Of a stretch of 14,535 nucleotides of DNA, positions 1 through 6,201 are shown piece after piece. Source of the DNA: an uncultured Eubacteriales bacterium (GTDB lineage Bacteria; Bacillota; Clostridia; Lachnospirales; Lachnospiraceae); the NCBI GenBank assembly GCA_900313775.1, contig OMSP01000286.1, forward strand, positions 1-14,535, read 5' to 3'. How positions within the stretch are numbered: the first letter of the stretch is position 1; each line of letters starts with the position of its first letter. A model generated the notes under the pieces. The model did not search any database. It was not told the DNA's origin and saw nothing but the letters and a program-made list of their open reading frames with translations. The position numbers and the translations under genes were made by a program.

Positions 1-750
1 CCCACCAATGTCGTGCTGCTGGATAAAGACATGCAGAAAAAGATCGGCGATTCCGATCAGGCACAGTCACTCCAATACCTCGCCACCAAGATGTCCGATA
101 AAGTCAATTTCGTCTACCTGCCGAAGATACTTGCCGAGCACAACGACGAATACCTGTTTTTCAGGACCGACCATCACTGGACAGCCGACGGCGCCTACTA
201 TGCCTATAAGAAATTCTGCGATATGAAAGGTCTGAAAGCCCATAAACGAAGCTATTTTAAGGAGACACGGGAATTCAAGCCTTTCCTGGGCACCTATTAT
301 CAGAAACTGCGTGACGAGTCGCTGGCAAAGACTCCGGACACCGTCAAGGCCTATATCCCCAACGGCACGAATGATGCCGAGATCATCACCACCGACGACG
401 AGACTCTCCATTCTTATGTCATCGTCAACGCGGATGCTTACAGCGAGAAAAACAAATATCTGACCTTCCTCCACGGCGATGACTCCAAGCAGGTGACCAT
501 CGTCAATGATAAGATCGAGGACGAATCCGCCTGTCTGGTTCTCTGTGATTCATACGGCAACTGTTTTGTGCCGTTCCTGGTCGACCACTACCACACAGTG
601 TATGTGCTCGATTACCGGCACACAGATGAAAACGTAATAGATTTCTGCAAGGACAAAAATATCGAAGACCTGCTCGTAGTCGGTTCCATCAAGGTCCTCC
701 CGACTAAAATGTCTCTGGATAAACTGCAGATAGACCTTCTCGGAAAGTAA
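1..750 (+). CDS. DHHW-family / AlgX-like SGNH acyltransferase-type protein (5' partial)
   Basis: The reading frame is open from the first base, so the N-terminus (normally a membrane anchor or signal peptide) lies outside the window; about 249 codons are visible. The motif TDHHWT (bases 166-183) is the Asp-His signature of the DHHW and AlgX/AlgJ-like proteins. LCDSYGN (Ser codon at 550-552) fits the position of the nucleophile in these SGNH-fold enzymes, so both halves of a Ser-His-Asp centre are present. Relatives act outside the membrane and transfer or remove acyl groups on cell-surface polysaccharide, usually beside an MBOAT O-acyltransferase gene. Any such partner would be upstream, out of view; the substrate cannot be told. 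The C-terminus (VVGSIKVL, then a short helix) looks complete. No terminator is visible between its stop and the next promoter, so its transcript may run into the pyr leader. The family call is firm; acyltransferase activity is inferred. Confidence 0.82.
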   Translation, partial: PTNVVLLDKDMQKKIGDSDQAQSLQYLATKMSDKVNFVYLPKILAEHNDEYLFFRTDHHWTADGAYYAYKKFCDMKGLKAHKRSYFKETREFKPFLGTYYQKLRDESLAKTPDTVKAYIPNGTNDAEIITTDDETLHSYVIVNADAYSEKNKYLTFLHGDDSKQVTIVNDKIEDESACLVLCDSYGNCFVPFLVDHYHTVYVLDYRHTDENVIDFCKDKNIEDLLVVGSIKVLPTKMSLDKLQIDLLGK

Positions 751-758
751 GCTCTTCA

Positions 759-787
759 TTGACAATCTGCCTTCTGTATGCTATCAT
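759..787 (+). promoter_or_regulatory. Sigma-A promoter of the pyr operon
   Basis: A perfect -35 box TTGACA (759-764) and a -10 box TATCAT (782-787) are separated by 17 bases, and TGC directly before the -10 makes it an extended -10 element. It lies nine bases after the stop of the DHHW gene. Transcription would start near 793-795, giving a leader of about 150 bases before pyrK. Seen directly in the sequence; promoter activity is inferred. Confidence 0.8.
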
Positions 788-800
788 TTTTGGGACAAAG

Positions 801-866
801 AAAGGAGCCTCATTTGCTGGATATGACACGGACAATTTCATCCGATTGCCAGGGGAGAGGCCCTTT
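801..866 (+). promoter_or_regulatory. Long stem-loop in the pyr leader that can mask the leader ribosome site
   Basis: AAAGG (801-805) pairs with CCTTT (862-866) and GCCTC (807-811) pairs with GAGGC (857-861), leaving only A806 bulged: ten base pairs in total. Inside it CTGG (817-820) can pair with CCAG (849-852), and CGGA (829-832) with TCCG (841-844) around an eight-base loop. The outer stem contains the Shine-Dalgarno AAAGGAG of the putative leader peptide. The 3' strand, CCAGGGGAGAGGCCC, loosely resembles the PyrR-binding consensus (CCAGAGAGGC) but with three extra bases. Pairing was worked out by eye; no folding energy was computed. Confidence 0.45.
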
Positions 867-882
867 ATTTTTTGATTTTTGA
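814..882 (+). CDS. Putative pyr operon leader peptide (pyrL-like)
   Basis: A 22-codon frame begins with TTG at 814, seven bases after the strong ribosome site AAAGGAG (801-807); an in-frame ATG follows at 823 with poorer spacing. From that ATG it reads MTRTISSDCQGRGPLFFDF and stops at TGA 880-882. The last codons (CCT TTA TTT TTT GAT TTT) lie on a U-rich stretch, and the stop codon shares its last base with the first base of the terminator stem. This is the geometry of the enterobacterial pyrBI and pyrE leaders, where a ribosome close behind a UTP-starved RNA polymerase blocks the terminator. The peptide itself probably has no function. Translation is unproven, and the TTG start weakens the case. 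Confidence 0.45.
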   Translation: MLDMTRTISSDCQGRGPLFFDF

Positions 883-907
883 GCTGCCTTTTGAGGTAGC
901 TTTTTTG
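882..907 (+). terminator. Intrinsic terminator / attenuator in the pyr leader
   Basis: AGCTGCC (882-888) and GGTAGCT (895-901) form a seven-pair stem with one G-U pair and the six-base loop TTTTGA, followed at once by a T run to 906. It sits about 90 bases after the predicted transcription start and about 40 bases before pyrK, so it would terminate most pyr operon transcripts unless disrupted. A second U-rich tract (864-880) precedes the stem and could make RNA polymerase pause when UTP is low. No upstream segment complementary to the stem (a classical antiterminator) was found. Confidence 0.72.
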
Positions 908-944
908 TTATTCACAGCACAGCAACCCGTGAATGAGGGTCCAT

Positions 945-1679
945 ATGCAACAGATAAATTACACAATCGATTCTCAGCGCAAACTGACCGACGAAGTTTA
1001 TGAGATCTGCCTTGCCGGTGATACCTCTGCTATCACGACACCGGGCCAGTTCGTGAATCTCCGGCTGGAAGGATTCTATCTGCGCAGGCCTCTGGCGGTC
1101 TGCGACAAAGTGGAAGGCCATCTCGTTCTGATCTACAAGACGATCGGGCGCGGTACTGACGCACTGGCACGCATGAACCCCGGCGAAAAACTGGATCTTC
1201 TGGTCGGTCTGGGAAACGGATATGACGTGAACGCCTGCGGCGACCATCCTCTGCTCATCGGAGGCGGAGTCGGCGGTCCCTCACTCTACTGGCTTGCCAC
1301 AGAGCTGCTGGCAATGGGAAAAGACGTCACTGTCATCCTCGGATTCACCACGAAAGACCTGATCTTCTATGAAGACGAGTTCCGCCGCACCGGAGCCAAA
1401 GTCCTGATCACTACGGATGACGGTACAGCCGGCACGAAGGGGATCGTCTGCGACGCACTGCCGGAAGCCGGCGACTATGACTATATCTATGCCTGCGGTC
1501 CTGTTCCTATGCTGCATGACATCTATGATTCGACCACCTGCGGCGGCGAGTATTCCTTTGCAGGCCGGATGGGATGCGGATTCGGCGCCTGCCGCGGATG
1601 CAGTGTACAGACAAAGAACGGGGTGAAGCGGATCTGCAAAGAGGGTCCTGTGCTTTTGCGGGAGGAGATCTTATGGTAA
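945..1679 (+). CDS. pyrK: Dihydroorotate dehydrogenase B, electron transfer subunit
   Basis: PyrK passes electrons from dihydroorotate, via PyrD FMN, its own FAD and a 2Fe-2S cluster, to NAD. The 244-residue protein has the ferredoxin-reductase layout: an FAD beta-barrel with LRRPLAVCD (47-54), a nucleotide-binding fold opening with LLIGGGVGG (103-111), and a C-terminal cluster site CGFGACRGC plus a later Cys (C211, C216, C219, C231). The spacing C-x4-C-x2-C-x11-C fits PyrK. An earlier in-frame ATG at 933 has no ribosome site, whereas the ATG at 945 follows GAGGG (935-939) at proper spacing, so 945 is preferred. The 3' end overlaps pyrD by seven bases, suggesting translational coupling of the two subunits. 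First structural gene after the leader attenuator. Confidence 0.95.
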   Translation: MQQINYTIDSQRKLTDEVYEICLAGDTSAITTPGQFVNLRLEGFYLRRPLAVCDKVEGHLVLIYKTIGRGTDALARMNPGEKLDLLVGLGNGYDVNACGDHPLLIGGGVGGPSLYWLATELLAMGKDVTVILGFTTKDLIFYEDEFRRTGAKVLITTDDGTAGTKGIVCDALPEAGDYDYIYACGPVPMLHDIYDSTTCGGEYSFAGRMGCGFGACRGCSVQTKNGVKRICKEGPVLLREEILW

Positions 1680-2590
1680 ATCTCAAGGTCGACCTGTGCG
1701 GCATCACGATTGACAATCCCATCATTCCCGCGAGCGGTATCTTCAACTACGGCTATGAATTTGCCGATTACTATGATATCAACTGTCTGGGAACTTTCTC
1801 CTTCAAGGGCACTACACGCGAAGCGCGCTTCGGCAATCCCCAGCCGCGTATCGCTGAGTACGACTACGGCGTATTAAATGCGACCGGACTCGAGAATCCC
1901 GGCGTTGACACTGTCATTGCGGAGGAGCTTCCCAAGCTCAAAGAAGTGTTTCACAAGCCGGTGATCGCCAATATCAGCGGTTTTTCAATAGACGAGTATG
2001 TCGAAGTCGCCGAGAAGATGGCTGCCCAGGATCAGATAGGCTGGCTGGAGGTGAATATCTCCTGTCCGAACGTCCACGGTGGCGGTATGGCTTACGGAAC
2101 CGACGCGGACGCCGCAGCCAAAGTGACCAAAGCTGTCCGGGCTGTCACGAAAAAGCCTGTCATCATGAAGCTCTCACCCAATGTGACCGATATCACCGAG
2201 ATCGCACGCGCCTGCGAGGCGGAGGGTGCGGACGGGCTTTGCCTGATCAACACACTTATGGGCATGCGGATCGACCTGCACAGACGGGCACCTCTTCTGG
2301 CTAATACGACAGGCGGTATGTCCGGTCCCGGCATCTTCCCGCTGGCACTTCGCATGGTCTATCAGACTTATGAGGCCGTCAAGATACCGATCATCGGAGT
2401 CGGCGGCATCAGTCATGCCAGGGGAGTCATCGAGATGATGATGGCCGGCGCGACAGCGGTGGAGATCGGCGCGGCCAATCTGGTAGATCCCTATATCTGC
2501 CCGACGATCATCAAAAGCCTCCCGGCTGTGATGAAAGGTCTGAGAATAGAGGATATCAACGATATCATCGGTGCCGCTCACCGGCAATAA
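1673..2590 (+). CDS. pyrD: Dihydroorotate dehydrogenase B, catalytic subunit (class 1B)
   Basis: PyrD oxidises dihydroorotate to orotate on FMN in the cytoplasm and forms a complex with PyrK. The 305-residue product is of normal length. Visible family features are NPIIPASG (15-22), GVLNATGLENPGVD (66-79), the active-site loop NISCPNVHGGG with Cys131 as the catalytic base characteristic of class 1 enzymes, and phosphate/FMN-binding glycines in IIGVGGI and AVEIGAANL near the C-terminus. The start ATG at 1673 is preceded by GGAGGAG (1661-1667). A longer open frame reaching back to 1574 is only the extension into pyrK and is rejected. The start overlaps the pyrK stop (ATGGTAA). Use of NAD through PyrK, rather than fumarate or quinone, follows from the adjacent pyrK. 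Confidence 0.96.
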   Translation: MVNLKVDLCGITIDNPIIPASGIFNYGYEFADYYDINCLGTFSFKGTTREARFGNPQPRIAEYDYGVLNATGLENPGVDTVIAEELPKLKEVFHKPVIANISGFSIDEYVEVAEKMAAQDQIGWLEVNISCPNVHGGGMAYGTDADAAAKVTKAVRAVTKKPVIMKLSPNVTDITEIARACEAEGADGLCLINTLMGMRIDLHRRAPLLANTTGGMSGPGIFPLALRMVYQTYEAVKIPIIGVGGISHARGVIEMMMAGATAVEIGAANLVDPYICPTIIKSLPAVMKGLRIEDINDIIGAAHRQ

Positions 2591-2608
2591 CAGACAGAAG
2601 GAGCCTGT

Positions 2609-3316
2609 ATGAACAGAGATGTGATCATTGCTCTGGATTTTCCGGATGCAGCAACTACTTTTGATTTCCTCGATCAGTTCCGCGAGGAGAAGCCTTTCGT
2701 CAAGATCGGAATGGAACTGTTCTATGCAGAGGGTCCGCAGATGGTATGCGGGATCAAAGCCCGCGGACATAAGATCTTTCTGGATCTGAAACTTCATGAC
2801 ATTCCGCACACCGTCGAATGCGCTATGCGCTCACTCGCCTCTCTTGATGTTGATATGGTCAATGTCCACGCGGCGGGAACGAGAGCCATGATGGAGGCAG
2901 GGCTGAAAGGTCTGATGCGTCCGGACGGGAGCCGTCCCCTTCTGATCGCTGTCACCCAGCTGACCTCGACCGACGAAACGAGAATGCGGGAAGAACTGCT
3001 GATCGACCGCCCGCTGGAGGAAGTCGTCGCGTCTTACGCCGCCAACGCAAAGGCAGCCGGTCTGGATGGTGTGGTCTGTTCGCCTCTGGAGGCTTCAAAG
3101 GTGCATGACATCTGCGGCAAAGATTTTGTCACTGTCACTCCGGGTATCCGTCTGACAGGAGACGACAAAGGGGACCAGAAACGCGTGACGACACCGGCTG
3201 ATGCCGGAGCGCTGGGCTCTGACTACATTGTCGTCGGCCGGTCGATCACGGCCGCGGATGACCCTGTGGCAGCTTATCGTCGATGCGTAAAAGAGTTTTT
3301 GAAAGAAGGAGACTGA
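2609..3316 (+). CDS. pyrF: Orotidine 5'-phosphate decarboxylase
   Basis: PyrF decarboxylates OMP to UMP, the last step of de novo pyrimidine synthesis. The 235-residue protein has the short (subfamily 1) length. The catalytic DxKxxD tetrad is visible in LDLKLHDIPHT (D59, K61, D64), with K32 in FVKIG binding substrate, and the phosphate-binding end of the barrel in VTPGIRL and DYIVVGRSI. ATG 2609 follows AAGGAG (2598-2603). It starts 18 bases after pyrD and its stop is one base before pyrE, so it is clearly co-transcribed. No unusual residues were noted. Confidence 0.96.
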   Translation: MNRDVIIALDFPDAATTFDFLDQFREEKPFVKIGMELFYAEGPQMVCGIKARGHKIFLDLKLHDIPHTVECAMRSLASLDVDMVNVHAAGTRAMMEAGLKGLMRPDGSRPLLIAVTQLTSTDETRMREELLIDRPLEEVVASYAANAKAAGLDGVVCSPLEASKVHDICGKDFVTVTPGIRLTGDDKGDQKRVTTPADAGALGSDYIVVGRSITAADDPVAAYRRCVKEFLKEGD

Positions 3317-3317
3317 A

Positions 3318-3959
3318 ATGACAGATACCAGTGTATTGATCGCCAGAGATCTTCTCAAGATCAAGGCAGTATTCTTCCGTCCGCAGGAACCGTTTACCCT
3401 GGCCAGCGGGATCAAAAGTCCGATCTATTGCGACAACCGGCTGACCCTTACAGCACCTGAAGTGCGCACCGATGTGGAAAACGGCCTGGCTGAAATGATC
3501 CGCGAAAACTATCCGGATGTGGAAGTCCTTATGGGCACATCGACTGCCGGCATCGCCCACGCGGCGATCGTCGGACATATCACAGGTCTCCCGATGGGCT
3601 ATGTGCGCGGCGGCAGCAAAGATCATGGCAGAAAGAATCAGATCGAAGGTCGTCTTGAGCCGGGACAGAAAGTGGTAGTCGTCGAGGATCTGATCTCGAC
3701 CGGCGGTTCCTGTATAGAAGTGGTCAATGTCTTAAGAGACGCCGGAGCTGATGTGCTGGGTATCGCGAGCATATTCACTTACGGTATGAAAAAGAGCATC
3801 GACCGGCTCGCTGCAGCACAGGTACAAAATGTCAGCCTGACTGATTTTGATGTGGTTGCGCGCGTAGCGGCCGAAGAAGAGTATATCCGCGAAGAAGATG
3901 TCGCAAGACTTATAAAGTTCCGCGATGATCCGGATGATGAGAGTTGGATCGAAGGATAG
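3318..3959 (+). CDS. pyrE: Orotate phosphoribosyltransferase
   Basis: PyrE joins orotate and PRPP to give OMP, the substrate of PyrF. The 213-residue protein shows the N-terminal FTLASGIKSPIYCDNR segment, the flexible loop YVRGGSKDHGRKNQIEG (95-111) and the PRPP-binding motif VVVVEDLISTGGS (119-131). In the loop the position of enterobacterial Lys100 is Gly; this position also varies in other Firmicutes, so it is not alarming. The start is set by AAGGAG (3306-3311). The C-terminal tail (RDDPDDESWIEG) is acidic. Only one base separates it from pyrF. With PyrF it covers the last two UMP steps; carAB, pyrB and pyrC are not in the window. Confidence 0.96.
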   Translation: MTDTSVLIARDLLKIKAVFFRPQEPFTLASGIKSPIYCDNRLTLTAPEVRTDVENGLAEMIRENYPDVEVLMGTSTAGIAHAAIVGHITGLPMGYVRGGSKDHGRKNQIEGRLEPGQKVVVVEDLISTGGSCIEVVNVLRDAGADVLGIASIFTYGMKKSIDRLAAAQVQNVSLTDFDVVARVAAEEEYIREEDVARLIKFRDDPDDESWIEG

Positions 3960-3974
3960 AAAGAGGATTTGAGA

Positions 3975-4931
3975 ATGAGTACAGAACTATCGTTGTATGA
4001 GTATATCAAGGCAAACATCAGAGACGGCGAGCTCCCGGAGAACTTCCGTCTGCCTCAGGACGAGGAGAGATCTTTCGATTTTGCCCCCGGCACCAGAGAC
4101 GGCATGTATGTCTTTCATTCCGTTCCGGAAAAGATCAGTGATGCAGATCAGGCTTCCATCAAAGAGTTTCTGGAGGCTGCTTCCGACGGCGACTATGACA
4201 AGGCGGAAGAACTGGTCAGGCTGCTGGGCAATAAGAGCACTGCTCTGCCGGTCATGGCCGATGTACAGCAGTATATCGCCGATCATGTGGACTTTCTGAG
4301 CTCTGAAAACCTCTTTCAGTTCGCCTGCATCCTGATGGAGCAGTCCTCTGATGTCGAGAGTGTCAAATTCGGCCTGGGCATCAGCATGCTCTTTATCTGT
4401 ATGGATAAAGACTATAAGGATACCGTCCGCACACTGGGTCTTTATGACGAGTTCACACTGCCCGCCGTCATCAATATGCTCGAATGGGACCGTCCGGTAC
4501 AGGAAGTCTTCGATATCGCAAAGAAGGTGCACGGCTGGGGACGGATCCATGCGGTGGACCGTCTGGAGCCCGCCACGCAGGAGATCTCAGACTGGATCTT
4601 CCGTGAAGGGATCGACAACACGATCGACCCGGGTTATTCAGTCTTCACCTGCTGGATGGCCTCTCAGGCAGATCAGCGCATCAAGGAGCCGATGGACCGG
4701 GAAGACTATGAAGCGGCCGCCCGCATGCTGGAAGCGCTGCTCAAAGATACTCCCGCTCCGGGCCTGAGCATACTCGGCAACGCCGAAGAGATCCTGACGG
4801 ATTTCCTCGACCGTATAAAGGAACAGCCGAAGACCGATCTTGTCCTCGTAAAAAACATCCGCGACTTTGCCGCGGATGAAAACCATAAATTCGAAGATAT
4901 CGTCTCTGCCTGTGAGGAGCTGATGGCTTAG
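3975..4931 (+). CDS. Conserved-looking helical protein of unknown function, fifth gene of the pyr operon
   Basis: The 318-residue protein follows pyrE by 15 bases and has its own ribosome site AGAGGA (3962-3967) before ATG 3975; a TTG six bases upstream is less likely. It has no signal peptide or membrane segment and is probably cytoplasmic. It appears mostly alpha-helical, with repeated amphipathic helices between residues 60 and 185 reminiscent of an alpha-solenoid, then a distinctive segment WGRIHAVDRLEP (188-199) followed by EISDWIFREG and an aromatic stretch (YSVFTCWM, 221-228). I do not recognise catalytic motifs. Similar proteins in Clostridia have, as I recall, sometimes carried doubtful enzyme names; no function should be copied from them. 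Co-transcription with pyr genes is supported by spacing; a role in pyrimidine metabolism is only a guess. Confidence 0.75.
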   Translation: MSTELSLYEYIKANIRDGELPENFRLPQDEERSFDFAPGTRDGMYVFHSVPEKISDADQASIKEFLEAASDGDYDKAEELVRLLGNKSTALPVMADVQQYIADHVDFLSSENLFQFACILMEQSSDVESVKFGLGISMLFICMDKDYKDTVRTLGLYDEFTLPAVINMLEWDRPVQEVFDIAKKVHGWGRIHAVDRLEPATQEISDWIFREGIDNTIDPGYSVFTCWMASQADQRIKEPMDREDYEAAARMLEALLKDTPAPGLSILGNAEEILTDFLDRIKEQPKTDLVLVKNIRDFAADENHKFEDIVSACEELMA

Positions 4932-4933
4932 AT

Positions 4934-6187
4934 CTATTCGCGCCTGAGCGCGTCGATCGGATTGAGGTTGGCCGCTTTGACAGAGGGAAGCAGACCGAAG
5001 ACGATGCCGATGACCATCGAAAAAATCACGCCGAGCAAGATAGCCGGCACGCTGATCGCAGAGGGTGTCCCCGTCAATGCCGATATGATCTTCGACAGAA
5101 TGATGCCGACGATCACACCGAGCACACCGCCCATGCTTGTCAACATAGCGGATTCTGTTAAAAACTGAAACAGGATCCGTTTCTTTTTGGCTCCGAGCGC
5201 CTTTTTCAGTCCGATTTCACTGGTCCGCTCAGTCACCGATACGAGCATGATATTCATCACACCGATACCGCCTACCAGAAGCGCGATCCCTGCCACCCAC
5301 AGAAGGAGATTGTTGGTGCTGGCCGCCAGTTCCTGCTGGTCCTTGGCTTTCTCGACCAGATCTTCGGCCTTGTAGGATACCGGATCATCTCCCGTACCCG
5401 AGACCGAACGATTCATGATCTTGGCCGTCTCTCGTCCCAGCTTGCTCATATGCTCCACTTCGTCCGCCCGGACCGCACAATCCTCCGGCTCGTCAAACGA
5501 ATAGATGATCGGCCAGGCGTTCTGCGGCATGAGGATGGCGCCGTACTCCTCCTCATAGTAGGTCAGATAATCGTCCAGAGTCTCGATCACCGGCTGTTTG
5601 TCACCTGCTTTTCGGATCACGCCTGTCACGATAAACGGCTCTCCGGATATCTCGATCGTGCTCCCGACCGCTTCAGACGACGGAAACAGGACTTCTGCCG
5701 CCGCCTCGTCGATCATGACCACCTTGTTGATCTTGGCGTAGTCTGCACTGACAAACGGCATACCATCTATGACTTCATACCCGCGCGTGTTCAGAAAATG
5801 CTGATCGATACCATATAGCTTGGCAGAGTCCAGCAGATTTTCACCGGCACGCACCTCGGAGGAATAGTCACGGTGATAATAAAAAGTCGCGTCCTGAGCG
5901 CCTTCGAGCTGACGGATCTCTGCCTTCTGCTCGTCCGTGATCGGATGAACTCCTTGAGGAGTCCCCATATCCATATAATAGGGTTCGCCTCCCTGACTCA
6001 GGACCACTGTGACATTGTTGTTGCCGGCACCGATCATGCTCTCCATGATCTGCTCATTAGTGCCCTTGATCGTTGAGACAATAGCAATGATCGACGCGAT
6101 ACCGATGATCACGCCGAGCATTGTCAATATGGAGCGCATCTTGTGAGACAGGATGCTTTGTAAGGCAAATCGGAAATTCTCAGCCAT
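4934..6187 (-). CDS. MacB/FtsX-like ABC transporter permease
   Basis: This 417-residue membrane protein has the four-helix layout of MacB-type (type VII) ABC permeases: TM1 at about 19-40, a large extracytoplasmic domain (about 41-290), then TM2 (294-317), TM3 (about 344-370) and TM4 (380-403). The TM2-TM3 loop ERTSEIGLKKALGAKKK (about 320-336) contacts the ATPase, and the end NLNPIDALRRE is typical. It begins 14 bases after the stop of the second adaptor gene and is the last gene of the export module, with the ATPase at 7985-8668. Such permeases do not move substrate through a channel; they use ATP to drive conformational change across the membrane, exporting peptides, antibiotics or lipids. 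The substrate is unknown. Its stop lies two bases from the stop of the convergent gene. Confidence 0.92.
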   Translation of the reverse strand: MAENFRFALQSILSHKMRSILTMLGVIIGIASIIAIVSTIKGTNEQIMESMIGAGNNNVTVVLSQGGEPYYMDMGTPQGVHPITDEQKAEIRQLEGAQDATFYYHRDYSSEVRAGENLLDSAKLYGIDQHFLNTRGYEVIDGMPFVSADYAKINKVVMIDEAAAEVLFPSSEAVGSTIEISGEPFIVTGVIRKAGDKQPVIETLDDYLTYYEEEYGAILMPQNAWPIIYSFDEPEDCAVRADEVEHMSKLGRETAKIMNRSVSGTGDDPVSYKAEDLVEKAKDQQELAASTNNLLLWVAGIALLVGGIGVMNIMLVSVTERTSEIGLKKALGAKKKRILFQFLTESAMLTSMGGVLGVIVGIILSKIISALTGTPSAISVPAILLGVIFSMVIGIVFGLLPSVKAANLNPIDALRRE

Positions 6188-6201
6188 ATCTTGTTCCCTG
6201 A

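Noticed and set aside
840..866. A standard PyrR-binding site
   Set aside because: The GAGAGGC core is present, but the spacing to CCA is three bases too long and no antiterminator strand was found; kept only as an alternative.
933..944. ATG 933 as the pyrK start
   Set aside because: There is no ribosome site before it, whereas GAGGG sits at the right distance before ATG 945.
1574..1672. Longer N-terminus for pyrD
   Set aside because: It would lie inside pyrK; class 1B enzymes begin near the MVNLKVDLCG sequence, and GGAGGAG sits just before ATG 1673.
2174..2809. A 211-codon minus-strand frame across the pyrD/pyrF junction
   Set aside because: It is antisense to two certain enzymes, has no recognisable protein features and no ribosome site.
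4939..4952. CGCGC/GCGCG hairpin as a bidirectional terminator
   Set aside because: The stem has only five pairs, no T run follows on either strand, and it lies in the last codons of the permease.
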